From the NCBI RefSeq assembly GCF_013359695.1, contig NZ_JABFMU010000026.1:16371-80370 (forward strand): a DNA stretch of 64,000 bases, read 5' to 3'. The stretch's first letter is position 1, and each line of letters begins with the position of its first letter. The position numbers and the translations under genes were made by a program. Origin of the DNA: Pseudomonas sp. C2B4 (GTDB taxonomy: Bacteria > Pseudomonadota > Gammaproteobacteria > Pseudomonadales > Pseudomonadaceae). The notes beneath the pieces are model-generated. The model saw nothing but the letters and a program-made list of their open reading frames with translations. It searched no databases and was not told where the DNA came from. Shown here piece by piece: positions 24,680-33,423 of the stretch.

Positions 24680-27600
24680 GACGCCCTGTCGCAGCGGCTG
24701 GTGTTCATGCGGCTGGAGGTGACGGCGACGGTTGCGCAGGAACGCTTCACGCTGCTCAATGGCATCAACCTTATCTACCTGCGCAACACCCTCCCGGATC
24801 TGGACCTGCCCAAGGCCTACGAAGAACAGATCCAGCGTGCGTTCATGGGCTCGGCAGACGACCCGGCGTTCGTGAATGAGCATCGTCGCGAATGCCTGAT
24901 CGAACCCTGGCAACTGATGCTCAAGTTGCAGGGCGAGTTTGCCCACCTGCAAAACCAGATCCATTACGACGATTTGCAGATCCTGAACGTCGCCATCGAT
25001 GCCAATACCCCTGAAGCCTGGCGCGCCGGCGGCAAGCGCGTGGCGCTACTGCCGGTTCACCTCAGCGTAGGCGGCAAGGACACGCCGAACGAAGGCGGGG
25101 TCACCCTGTCCGGGGTGACCTTCATCCAGGAACAGATCAGCGGCGTCACCCTGCTTTACACGCCGGACAACCCTGACAATCGCTTCCTGCGTCGATACGA
25201 CAACCTGGAAGATGCGCGCAAGGCGCTGTTCAACCTGTGCTCGCAAGACTCGATGATCAACTACCTGGCCAGTCGTGCCTTGCAAGGCAACGTCCGGGCC
25301 CATGTCAGCCGGATCAATGACGCGCAACTCAAACGTTTCGACGCCATGATCGGCGTCGGAGCAGCCTGGCCGGCCACCACTTCGCTGGCTGCCCATCTGC
25401 TCAATGCCCATATGGGCCGCCTGATCGAAGCCCATCGCGGCACGTCGCGTTCCAACGATGCGCTGTACCTGGAGCGTTACGCGTTGCAAGGCCCGCGCGC
25501 CTTCGCCTACATCAAAATGGCCCTCGGCTTGCTGCCCTTTATCGGCACGGCAGTCGCCCTCTACGATGCCTGGACCGCTGCAAACCAGGCGGTGGCGGCG
25601 TTTTTGCGCGGCAAGGTCGGGGACGGAGTGGACGAACTGGGCTCGGTGCTGTTGTGCCTGATCGATGCGGCGATGGACCTGCTGCCGGGGGAGGCCCTCG
25701 CCTCCGCGCTTGGCTCGGGCGCTCGCACATTGACGCGCACGCGCCAGCTTCGTGCATTGGCCGCCAGCGCAGCCGCGCTGCAGCCGCCGTCCATGCGCCA
25801 GGCCCGGCATGTCATCGCACGTTTCGCCGGCTACGAATACGAAAAGCCCCTTTCACTGGCAGGGCTGCAACCGGCGACCCATGGCGCTTACCGCAATGTC
25901 TACCGGCATGCCGACGGTGATTTCATCATCCGCCAGGGCCGCGTGTTCCAGGTCGAATGGAGCACCGACTCGCGCAACTGGCGCCTGACCGGCAACAGCC
26001 GCAAAACCTACAAGCAACCCATTGCCCTGGACGAAGCCGGCAAGTGGGATACCTGGTTCGGCGTCTATGGAACCACCTTCGAAGGCGGTGGCCTCGGTGG
26101 TGGGCAGGTACTCGGGCACTTGGCCGATGCAATCGATCCCCTGTGGCCCGCCGCCATTCGCGAACGGCTGCCGCGCTGGTGGGTTGATCGAGCCCTTCGC
26201 CGTCATCACGCATTGACCGAGGCGATCGATGACTTTGGCAGCCAGCTCGATCGACAGGTCGCGCATACAGACGCCGCTCTGAAGACCTATCACGCCACGG
26301 CGGCGAATCAGCGTGCAGGCCTGATGCAGGCATCCGACTCCGCCTGCATCGGCGATATCGAGATGGCCAAGCGACACCTTCAAAACGTGTCCGATCTAAT
26401 GCCACTGACCCACGGCAACAAACGGCATGAACTCAGGAAGATACAAAGCAATGGCGCCCTGATTGTGGCCGATCGTTGCAAGCATCGGCTGTTCATCTCC
26501 AACCATCGGGTCCTGGCCTTGTTGGACCGTATCGATGCACTGACGGACAGTCTCGATGAGCTGCTTCTATCCCCCCTCGCCGAACGGCTACGTGTCCTGG
26601 ATGACATCCGCAAACTGCGACTGGAAGTGTTGAAGGAGTTCGACACCGTCGAATCCCTCATGCATGACCTCAACCTCTGGTATCACCGCATCAGCGAGCG
26701 CGCACAAAAAACGCAACTGACCGACGAAGTCACCCTGCTGAACAAGCGCCTCAGTGAAGTCAACATTCTCAACTTGAGAACGGGCAACTTGATGGAAACG
26801 GTGACACGCTTTGACACCATCAACGATGTGTCCTGGTTCTTCCTTCAAACCCAGACGCAAGTCAAAAGAACCCAGCTCGACCGAGCGTTGTTCACGCAAT
26901 TCAATCTGCCTGAAGTGACGGCCACCAGGGCTCAACGCAACCAGATTCTTCAAGACTGCATCGAGCAATACGATCAATTTCGTCGTGCAATGAAGGCCTG
27001 GACCATCAGTTATCCGCAGCATTTCCATCTGGAAAATGTGCCGCCCTTGCTGGACAGCCTCGAAAAATTGACCCAGCGAGCACGCAAGGCACTCGACATT
27101 CCGCCACCACCTGCCCCGACGGGCTCAATCACCAAAAAAGTGTTTACCACCGAAAACGACGAACTGCTGATCGGGGTGGAGCGCTGGGAGCCCGCGACTC
27201 AACAGCGCCAATACACATTGACCGGTCAAGACGGCTACACGGAGATCTGGGAGCCCATTGCGAACAACAGGTTTCGGTTGCGAAACCCCAGACCACAGCC
27301 GGGCGCTTCCACTCGAAGGGACGTTGCAGCCTTAGTGGTCGAAGCCCGACAGAAGCTGGCGATGCAAGACGCCTATAAAACCAGGGTTCAGTCCTACGCC
27401 AATCTTCAGGGCACGCTCCCCGTCGATCTGGAAGACATGATGCTCAAAGAAGCAAACGAGCTCACCCATCGAGCCCGCGGCATCGAAGAACTGTCACCGC
27501 AACACGCCGTGATTGCCCAGTTGCGCGACAAGGCCAACGAACTGGTCGCCACCGGGCGTGCCATGCGAACCCGACAATCGCTGCTGAGCAAAAAGCCCAC

Positions 27601-27925
27601 CGACGGCATGCTGGACGACCTCGTTACACAGGAGGTTGTCGAGATTCGTAAAACCAGCCCGCTCAAAAACCTCGGCAAACGCCCGGATGGCCGGATCGAC
27701 TACCTGCAGGAATACGAAGTGTGGGACCTGACCTCCACCCCGCCCAGGGTGCTGTGGTACGCCCACTTCCATTATTCCAGGGCGGCGCCGCGTTTCAGCG
27801 AATTCGAGAAAGCTCATTTGAAATTGCCGGAACACCGCTTCCTGACCCACGCGGACAACGCCGACCTGCCTTATGCCGATATCGGTAAACGGTCGGCCGT
27901 GTTGCCGCATTTCGAAAACCTCTGA
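24680..27925 (+). CDS. C-terminal open part of the toxin-like gene, about 1080 codons after TAG
   Basis: The frame continues directly after the TAG. Possible restarts are GTG 24701 and ATG 24707, but neither has a convincing ribosome-binding site. The part contains a hydrophobic segment MALGLLPFIGTAVALYDAW and a second one near LGSVLLCLIDAAMDLLPG, possible membrane-insertion helices as in other large toxins. Later come RNVYRHADGDFIIRQGRVFQVEW, a long helical region with charged heptads, and a C-terminal domain (YLQEYEVWDLTSTPPRVLWYAHFHYS). Reading quality is high throughout, so the stop is either recent or tolerated. Confidence 0.6.
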   Translation, partial: DALSQRLVFMRLEVTATVAQERFTLLNGINLIYLRNTLPDLDLPKAYEEQIQRAFMGSADDPAFVNEHRRECLIEPWQLMLKLQGEFAHLQNQIHYDDLQILNVAIDANTPEAWRAGGKRVALLPVHLSVGGKDTPNEGGVTLSGVTFIQEQISGVTLLYTPDNPDNRFLRRYDNLEDARKALFNLCSQDSMINYLASRALQGNVRAHVSRINDAQLKRFDAMIGVGAAWPATTSLAAHLLNAHMGRLIEAHRGTSRSNDALYLERYALQGPRAFAYIKMALGLLPFIGTAVALYDAWTAANQAVAAFLRGKVGDGVDELGSVLLCLIDAAMDLLPGEALASALGSGARTLTRTRQLRALAASAAALQPPSMRQARHVIARFAGYEYEKPLSLAGLQPATHGAYRNVYRHADGDFIIRQGRVFQVEWSTDSRNWRLTGNSRKTYKQPIALDEAGKWDTWFGVYGTTFEGGGLGGGQVLGHLADAIDPLWPAAIRERLPRWWVDRALRRHHALTEAIDDFGSQLDRQVAHTDAALKTYHATAANQRAGLMQASDSACIGDIEMAKRHLQNVSDLMPLTHGNKRHELRKIQSNGALIVADRCKHRLFISNHRVLALLDRIDALTDSLDELLLSPLAERLRVLDDIRKLRLEVLKEFDTVESLMHDLNLWYHRISERAQKTQLTDEVTLLNKRLSEVNILNLRTGNLMETVTRFDTINDVSWFFLQTQTQVKRTQLDRALFTQFNLPEVTATRAQRNQILQDCIEQYDQFRRAMKAWTISYPQHFHLENVPPLLDSLEKLTQRARKALDIPPPPAPTGSITKKVFTTENDELLIGVERWEPATQQRQYTLTGQDGYTEIWEPIANNRFRLRNPRPQPGASTRRDVAALVVEARQKLAMQDAYKTRVQSYANLQGTLPVDLEDMMLKEANELTHRARGIEELSPQHAVIAQLRDKANELVATGRAMRTRQSLLSKKPTDGMLDDLVTQEVVEIRKTSPLKNLGKRPDGRIDYLQEYEVWDLTSTPPRVLWYAHFHYSRAAPRFSEFEKAHLKLPEHRFLTHADNADLPYADIGKRSAVLPHFENL

Positions 27926-27952
27926 TACCAAAGGATTGCGACACACAATCCA

Positions 27953-28042
27953 TGTGGGAGCGAGCCTGCTCGCGAAAGCGGAGTGTCAGTCAACATAGCG
28001 TTGAATGATAAGCCGCATTCGCGAGCAGGCTCGCTCCCACAG
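27953..28042. repeat. REP pair (REPIN), main family
   Basis: Inverted copies at 27953-27976 and 28019-28042, between the convergent toxin-like gene and metE, in place of a classical terminator. Confidence 0.92.
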
Positions 28043-28054
28043 GTTCTACAGGTG

Positions 28055-30367
28055 TCAGGCCAACTGGCTGCGTAGTTGGCGGGCCGCCGCCACCATGTTG
28101 ACCAACGCGGCCTCGGTCTCCGGCCACGCCCGGGTCTTCAAGCCGCAATCGGGGTTGACCCACAGGCGTTCGGCCGGGATTCGCTTCACGGCTTTACTCA
28201 TCAAGTTGACCATCTCGGCGGTGTCCGGCACCCGTGGCGAGTGGATGTCGTAGACGCCCGGGCCGATGTCGTTCGGGTAATCGAACGCCTTGAAGGCCTC
28301 CAGCAATTCCATGTCCGAACGTGAGGTTTCGATGGTGATCACGTCGGCATCCATCGCCGCAATGGCTTCGATCACGTCGTTGAATTCGCTGTAGCACATG
28401 TGGGTGTGAATCTGGGTTTCGTCACGCACACCGCTGGCACTCAAGCGGAACGCTTCCACCGCCCAATCCAGATATTCGCGCCATTGCTCCCGGCGCAGCG
28501 GCAGGCCTTCGCGGAATGCGGCTTCGTCGATCTGCACGATCTTGATGCCGGCGGCTTCCAGGTCGACGACTTCGTCACGCAGGGCCAGCGCCAGTTGCTG
28601 CGCCTGCACTTTGCGCGACACGTCTTCGCGGGGGAACGACCACATCAGCATGGTCACGGGACCGGTGAGCATGCCTTTCATGACCTTGTCGGTCTGGCTC
28701 TGCGCATACGTGATCCAATCCACCGTCATGGCTTTCGGACGGCTCAGGTCGCCGTAGATGATCGCCGGTTTCACGCAGCGCGAACCGTAGCTCTGTACCC
28801 AGCCAAAGCGAGTGAAGACATAACCCTCAAGCTGCTCGGCAAAGTACTCGACCATGTCGTTGCGTTCGGCTTCACCGTGCACCAGCACGTCCAGCCCCAG
28901 GCGTTCCTGAATCTGTACCGCATGGCGAATTTCGTGGTGCATGGCGTCGTTGTAATCATTGGCCGACAGCTTGCCCTGCTTGTAGGCCTGGCGCGCCAGG
29001 CGGATCGAACCGGTCTGTGGGAACGAGCCGATGGTGGTGGTCGGGAATGCCGGCAGTTTCAGGCGTGCACGCTGTTGCTCGATGCGTTTGGCGAACGGTG
29101 ACTGGCGTTGGCTGTGGGTGGCGTCGATGGCGTTGACGCGTGCCTGCACCTCGGCCTTATGAATGCGCGGCGATTGCGTGCGGCTGGCAGCAATGGCGCG
29201 GCTTTCGGCCAGCGCGGCTTGCACTTTCGGCGCTTGCGGATCGTTGAGCGCATCGCGCAGCACAGCGATTTCGCCACACTTTTGCACAGCGAATGCCAGC
29301 CAGCTTTTCAGCTCGGGGTCGAGTTTGTCTTCGCGCTCAAGGTCCACCGGGCTGTGCAACAGCGAGCAGGAACTGCTGACCCACAGGTTGTCGCCAAAGC
29401 GTTCCTGGGCAAATTGCAGTTGTTCGAGCACCGGTTCCAGTTCGCAGCGCCAGACGTTGCGGCCGTTGACCAGACCGACCGAGAGAATCTTGTAGATCGG
29501 CAGGCGATCGAGCACGTGCAGCAGTTGATCCGGGGCACGCACCGCGTCGATGTGCAGGCCTTGCACCGGCAGGCCGACAGCCAGGCCAAGGTTGTCTTGC
29601 AGGCCACTGAAGTAGGTAGCCACGAGCTTTTTCAGCGGCGAGTACTGCAGGATGTGATACGCGCGTTCGAAGGCGTTTTTCCATTCCTGCGGCAGATCCA
29701 GGGTCAGGATCGGTTCATCGATCTGCACCCATTCCACACCTTGGGCGGCGAGACGACCGAGGATTTCGCCGTAGATCGGCAGCAGGCGTTCCAGCAGGTC
29801 GAGCTTGTCGAAGTCGTTGCCCTTCGCCTTGCCCAGCCACAGGTAGGTCAGGGGGCCGATGATGACGGGCTTGACGTTGTGACCGAGGGCCTTGGCTTCT
29901 TCGACTTCATCGAACAGTTGTTCCCAGCTCAGCTTGAATTGCTGGTCAGCGCTGAATTCCGGGACCAGGTAGTGGTAGTTGGTGTCGAACCACTTGGTCA
30001 GCTCCTGGGCGTATTGCGCCTGGCCATGCTCGCCACCGCAGCAGCTCGCCGTGGCGCCACGGGCCATGGCAAACAAGGTGTCGAGGGTCGGCAGGCCGCG
30101 CTCGTCCTTGGTGCTGTCGAAACGCTCGGGGATCACACCAAAGGCCAGGGAATGGCTCAGCACCTGGTCGTACCAGGCGAAGTCGCCGACCGGCAGCAGG
30201 TCGATGCCGGCGTCTTTCTGCAATTGCCAGTGGGTGGCGCGCAATTGGCGGCCGACGCTTTGCAACGCAGTCTGGTCAAGGTCGCCCTTCCAATAGGCTT
30301 CGAGGGCTTTTTTCAGTTCGCGGTCGGCGCCAATGCGCGGGAAACCCAGGGTGTGTGCCACGGCCAT
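28055..30367 (-). CDS. metE: Cobalamin-independent methionine synthase
   Basis: 5-methyltetrahydropteroyltriglutamate-homocysteine methyltransferase, 770 residues, the last step of methionine synthesis in the cytoplasm without vitamin B12. It has the two-domain MetE build with N-terminal MAVAHTLGFPRIGADRELKKALE and the linker leading to FPTTTIGSFPQT. The zinc site has His and Cys in QIHTHMCYSEF, Glu in DVITIETSRSDMELL and Cys in WVNPDCGLKTR. The start ATG at 30367 follows an AGGAG. It is divergent from metR, the classic arrangement for MetR control. No cobalamin riboswitch is seen ahead of it. Confidence 0.96.
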   Translation of the reverse strand: MAVAHTLGFPRIGADRELKKALEAYWKGDLDQTALQSVGRQLRATHWQLQKDAGIDLLPVGDFAWYDQVLSHSLAFGVIPERFDSTKDERGLPTLDTLFAMARGATASCCGGEHGQAQYAQELTKWFDTNYHYLVPEFSADQQFKLSWEQLFDEVEEAKALGHNVKPVIIGPLTYLWLGKAKGNDFDKLDLLERLLPIYGEILGRLAAQGVEWVQIDEPILTLDLPQEWKNAFERAYHILQYSPLKKLVATYFSGLQDNLGLAVGLPVQGLHIDAVRAPDQLLHVLDRLPIYKILSVGLVNGRNVWRCELEPVLEQLQFAQERFGDNLWVSSSCSLLHSPVDLEREDKLDPELKSWLAFAVQKCGEIAVLRDALNDPQAPKVQAALAESRAIAASRTQSPRIHKAEVQARVNAIDATHSQRQSPFAKRIEQQRARLKLPAFPTTTIGSFPQTGSIRLARQAYKQGKLSANDYNDAMHHEIRHAVQIQERLGLDVLVHGEAERNDMVEYFAEQLEGYVFTRFGWVQSYGSRCVKPAIIYGDLSRPKAMTVDWITYAQSQTDKVMKGMLTGPVTMLMWSFPREDVSRKVQAQQLALALRDEVVDLEAAGIKIVQIDEAAFREGLPLRREQWREYLDWAVEAFRLSASGVRDETQIHTHMCYSEFNDVIEAIAAMDADVITIETSRSDMELLEAFKAFDYPNDIGPGVYDIHSPRVPDTAEMVNLMSKAVKRIPAERLWVNPDCGLKTRAWPETEAALVNMVAAARQLRSQLA

Positions 30368-30421
30368 GTTGGAGGTGCTCCTGTGTAAAAGATGGCGCTA
30401 TTGTCGACAGCCAACCCAACA

Positions 30422-30434
30422 TGAGACAAACTCA
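30422..30434. promoter_or_regulatory. Possible MetR operator between metE and metR
   Basis: TGAGACAAACTCA is a palindrome of the form TGAG-N5-CTCA, close to the MetR site TGAA-N5-TTCA and fitting the LysR T-N11-A rule. It lies midway between the divergent starts and could serve both genes. Confidence 0.5.
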
Positions 30435-30477
30435 ACCTTTTCGTGTTGATCACAAGTTTTCCTCATGGAGCCCTCCG

Positions 30478-31395
30478 GTGCTTGAACTCCGTCATCTGAA
30501 AACCCTGCACGCCCTGCGCGAAGCCGACAGTCTGGTGGATGCCGCCGACCGCCTGCACCTGACCCAGTCGGCGCTGTCCCACCAGTTCAAGGAGCTGGAA
30601 GAGCGCATGGGCATGCAGTTGTTCGTGCGCAAGACCAAACCGGTACGCTTTACCAGCGCCGGTCTGCGCCTGCTGCAACTGGCCGACGCCACCCTGCCGC
30701 TGCTGCGCGCCGCCGAGCGCGACATCGCGCGGTTGGCCGGCGGGACTGCCGGCCGCTTGCACATGGCTATCGAATGCCACAGTTGCTTCCAATGGCTGAT
30801 GCCGACCATCGACCAGTTCCGCGATGCCTGGCCGGAAGTTGAACTGGACCTGGCTTCGGGCTTCTCCTTCGCACCACTGCCGGCCTTGGCCCGTGGCGAT
30901 CTGGACCTGGTGGTGACGTCCGATCCGGTGGACCTGGTCGGGATCACCTATGTGCCGCTGTTTACCTATGAAGCGATGCTTGCGGTGGCCAACCAGCACC
31001 GGTTGGCGAGCAAGGCGTACATCGTCCCGGAAGACTTGCTCACCGAAACCCTGATCACTTATCCGGTGGAACGTGATCGCCTGGACATCTTCACCCGCTT
31101 CCTGGAGCCGGCCGACGTCGAACCGGCGCAGGTGCGCACCTCGGAACTGACGGTGATGATGATGCAACTGGTGGCCAGCGGTCGCGGCGTGTGCGGCATG
31201 CCCCATTGGGCGCTGCATGAATACAGTTCACGGGGTTATGTGAAGGCCAAGCGGCTGGGCGAGAAGGGATTGTTTGCAACGCTGTACGCAGCGATCCGGG
31301 CCGACATGCTGGATGCACCGTACATGCGCGATTTTCTGCTGACGGCCAAGGACACGTCGTTTTCGACGCTGGATGGGGTCAGCGCGGTTCGCTAG
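30478..31395 (+). CDS. metR: LysR-family regulator of methionine genes
   Basis: MetR, 305 residues, activates metE and related genes with homocysteine as co-inducer. The N-terminal helix-turn-helix is DAADRLHLTQSALSHQFKELEERMGMQLF. The effector domain includes GRLHMAIECHSCFQWLMPTIDQFRDAWPEVELDL, characteristic of MetR. The frame is open to 30355, but the GTG at 30478, seven bases after GGAG, gives the family N-terminus LELRHLKTLHALREADSLVDAA. It is divergent from metE with about 110 bases between. Confidence 0.93.
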   Translation: MLELRHLKTLHALREADSLVDAADRLHLTQSALSHQFKELEERMGMQLFVRKTKPVRFTSAGLRLLQLADATLPLLRAAERDIARLAGGTAGRLHMAIECHSCFQWLMPTIDQFRDAWPEVELDLASGFSFAPLPALARGDLDLVVTSDPVDLVGITYVPLFTYEAMLAVANQHRLASKAYIVPEDLLTETLITYPVERDRLDIFTRFLEPADVEPAQVRTSELTVMMMQLVASGRGVCGMPHWALHEYSSRGYVKAKRLGEKGLFATLYAAIRADMLDAPYMRDFLLTAKDTSFSTLDGVSAVR

Positions 31396-31410
31396 AAACA
31401 CACATCACCT

Positions 31411-31500
31411 TGTGGGAGCGAGCCTGCTCGCGAAGAGGGTACATCAGGCAACATTGATGTCGTCTGACACGCCCCCTTCGCGAGCAAGCCCGCTCCAACA
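31411..31500. repeat. REP pair (REPIN), right arm diverged
   Basis: Left copy at 31411-31434 is standard; the right copy at 31477-31500 has changes (CAAGCCCGCTCCAACA) that weaken the palindrome. It lies between the convergent metR and GNAT genes. Confidence 0.9.
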
Positions 31501-31516
31501 GGGATGTCGGTGTCCC

Positions 31517-32014
31517 TTAGATCTCCCGCCACATGTGGATCTTGTCGAAATACTCCTCGCCCACCCGCACCGCCATCGGCTCCAGGCCGAACTGGATGAA
31601 GCCGCAGCGGCGGTACAGATTGAACGCGGTATCGTTGCCGGCGGTGACGGTCAACTTGATCAGCCGTAATGCCGGGTGCCTGCGCGCTTCGGCCAACACC
31701 GCCTGCACCAGTTGATGGCCAAGCCCGCGCTGACGCACGTTGGCGCAGACGTACATGCCAAACAGCGTCGCCTTGTGCCGGGCCTTTTCCCGGGGTTCGA
31801 AGGCCAGCCCGGCGATGCCGGCCAACCGGCCTTCCTCGAAAGCGCCGAACACCACATCGAGCTTGCCGGTCAGGCGCGATTCCCACCAACTCAATGGCAG
31901 CGATGCCCGCTCGCGGACGCTGGAGGTGAACGCCTGTGGATGCAGGTCGTAGGCTTCAAGCATCAATTCCCGGTAGGCCAGGGCATGGCTGGCATCGAGC
32001 CGCTCGATCCACAT
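31517..32014 (-). CDS. GNAT-family N-acetyltransferase
   Basis: A 165-residue acetyltransferase of the GCN5-related family. Motif A for acetyl-CoA binding is MYVCANVRQRGLGHQLVQAVLAEA (the Q/RxxGxG/A pattern is RQRGLG), and the C-terminal DTAFNLYRRCGFIQFGLEP is the usual motif B. The substrate is unknown. It follows the LysE-like gene with a two-base gap, in a likely three-gene operon with the Nudix gene. Confidence 0.85.
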   Translation of the reverse strand: MWIERLDASHALAYRELMLEAYDLHPQAFTSSVRERASLPLSWWESRLTGKLDVVFGAFEEGRLAGIAGLAFEPREKARHKATLFGMYVCANVRQRGLGHQLVQAVLAEARRHPALRLIKLTVTAGNDTAFNLYRRCGFIQFGLEPMAVRVGEEYFDKIHMWREI

Positions 32015-32016
32015 GG

Positions 32017-32655
32017 TCAGGCCATCCGGCGTTGTTCAAGCATCAGCCGCAGCGCCAGCGCCGACAGCACGAAACCCATGAAATAACGCTGCATCGCCAG
32101 CCAGGTCGGGTTGTTGACGAACCACGAAGCGATGCCCGCGGCAAACAGCGCAATCAGCAGGTTGACGCTGAAACTGACGCTGATCTGGGTCAGGCCCAGC
32201 ACGATGCTTTGGGTGAACACCGAACCGTGCTCGGGGGTGATGAACTGCGGAAACACCGACAGGTAGAACACCGCGATCTTGGGGTTCAAGGCGCTGGTGA
32301 GAAAACCCATGGTGATCAGCTTGCGCGACGAATCCGGTGGCAGCTGCTGGGCTTCGAACGGTGAACGCGCACCGGGTTTGACGGCCTGCCAGGCCAGCCA
32401 CAACAGGTACAGCGCACCGGCCCACTTCAACACTTCATAAGCCATCGGCACTGCCAGGAACACCGCGGTCAAACCGGCAGCGGCGGCGAACAGATGCACG
32501 AAGAACCCGGCGACCACACCCAGCAACGAGGTCACGCCAGCCTTGCGGCCCTGGCAGATCGAACGGGAGATCAGGTAGATCATGTTCGGTCCCGGCGTCA
32601 GTACCATCAGCAACGCAGCGGCGGCGAAAATCAGCAAGTCTTGTAGCGGGATCAT
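32017..32655 (-). CDS. LysE/RhtB-family translocator
   Basis: Inner-membrane exporter of 212 residues with six hydrophobic helices, of the LysE/RhtB type that exports amino acids or derivatives. The N-terminal PGPNMIYLISRSICQGRKAGVTSLLG is the family signature. A polar loop around residues 110-120 precedes FLTSALNPKIAVFYLSVFPQF, also conserved. It is probably co-transcribed with the Nudix gene upstream (36-base gap) and the GNAT gene downstream. The exported compound is not known. Confidence 0.88.
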   Translation of the reverse strand: MIPLQDLLIFAAAALLMVLTPGPNMIYLISRSICQGRKAGVTSLLGVVAGFFVHLFAAAAGLTAVFLAVPMAYEVLKWAGALYLLWLAWQAVKPGARSPFEAQQLPPDSSRKLITMGFLTSALNPKIAVFYLSVFPQFITPEHGSVFTQSIVLGLTQISVSFSVNLLIALFAAGIASWFVNNPTWLAMQRYFMGFVLSALALRLMLEQRRMA

Positions 32656-32691
32656 GGCGGGTCCTTGCTAGGGATGATCGGGCGTAAGTGA

Positions 32692-33126
32692 TCAGGCAGT
32701 CGCGGTCAGCGAAGCCCGATAAAACGGCAGGATCAGGTCCCTTGTCAATGGCGCCAGCGGGACGTCGCCATCGGTAGCCGGGTCGATCCAGATCACCTCC
32801 TCGATCTCGGCGGCGGGGGTAACGTCTGAATCGATGCTCAGCAGAAAAATCTCGGCCTTAACGATAAAACCCGGTTCGTTGGCGGCCGGTGCCGAGAACT
32901 GGCCGAGGAAAGTGGCGTGCGAAGGATCGATGATCAAACCCAGCTCTTCTTCCAGTTCGCGAGCCAAGGCGTTGACCGGTTGCTCCTGGGCCTCGATCTT
33001 GCCGCCCGGTTGCATGAACGCCTGAGTGCCGCGCTTGCGCACCAGCAGGGTTCGACCGTCAGGGCCGATCAACAGGGCGGCGGCGATGTGGATAAGTCCG
33101 GTGGGCTGGGCAGGGAATGTCGACAT
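32692..33126 (-). CDS. Nudix hydrolase
   Basis: A 144-residue pyrophosphohydrolase. The Nudix box runs GGKIEAQEQPVNALARELEE followed by ELGL, matching GX5EX7REUXEEXGU. The ATG at 33126 (MSTFPAQPTGLIHIAAALL) is preferred over an in-frame upstream ATG at 33156. Substrates of such short Nudix proteins include oxidised nucleotides and ADP-sugars; this one cannot be assigned. It is the first gene of a likely operon with lysE- and GNAT-type genes. Confidence 0.87.
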   Translation of the reverse strand: MSTFPAQPTGLIHIAAALLIGPDGRTLLVRKRGTQAFMQPGGKIEAQEQPVNALARELEEELGLIIDPSHATFLGQFSAPAANEPGFIVKAEIFLLSIDSDVTPAAEIEEVIWIDPATDGDVPLAPLTRDLILPFYRASLTATA

Positions 33127-33196
33127 GAACGAAGGCCTTTGACTCGAAAGCGGCAAGGATCACATGTCCGTCGTACTCGAGCAAAGCCCTCCCCCC

Positions 33197-33297
33197 TGTG
33201 GGAGCGAGCCTGCTCGCGATGGACGTCAACGATAACGCGCCCTAACTGGGTAATCGCGTTGTCTGGACGTTCTTCGCGAGCAAGCATCGCTCCTACA
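33197..33297. repeat. REP pair (REPIN), right arm diverged
   Basis: Left copy at 33197-33219 is standard; right copy at 33273-33297 has an extra A-T change (CAAGCATCGCTCC). The spacer is about 53 bases. It lies between the divergent Nudix and LuxR-type genes. Confidence 0.88.
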
Positions 33298-33423
33298 GGT
33301 ACACCACGCGTTTCGCCAGCAGGCGCCAGAAAGATTGCCCCGGTCGCTGTCTGTGCGCCAGTATGCGCAGCAAGCAAGCGGCCGCGAATCATGCCGCTGG
33401 GGCAACACGATAGGGGTAGCGGC

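Larger units (their letters stand above)
22340..27925 (+). pseudogene. Very large dermonecrotic-toxin-like gene (DUF6543 type) interrupted by an in-frame TAG
   Basis: Two long open stretches in the same frame are separated only by a TAG at 24677-24679; reading across it gives a continuous protein of about 1860 residues (NVHSVQ, stop, DALSQRLVFM). No base needs to be added or removed, so this is a nonsense change and not a frameshift. The whole resembles the large DUF6543/dermonecrotic-toxin-domain proteins of pseudomonads, thought to be secreted effectors. No signal peptide is seen. I chose the ATG at 22340; an in-frame GTG at 22304 overlaps the only purine-rich site and is less likely. The gene is monocistronic, followed by a REP pair. 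Readthrough or amber suppression is possible but not shown. Confidence 0.72.

Noticed and set aside
29108..30388. 426-codon open frame on the plus strand inside metE
   Set aside because: Antisense of the conserved metE gene; no motif and no ribosome-binding site.
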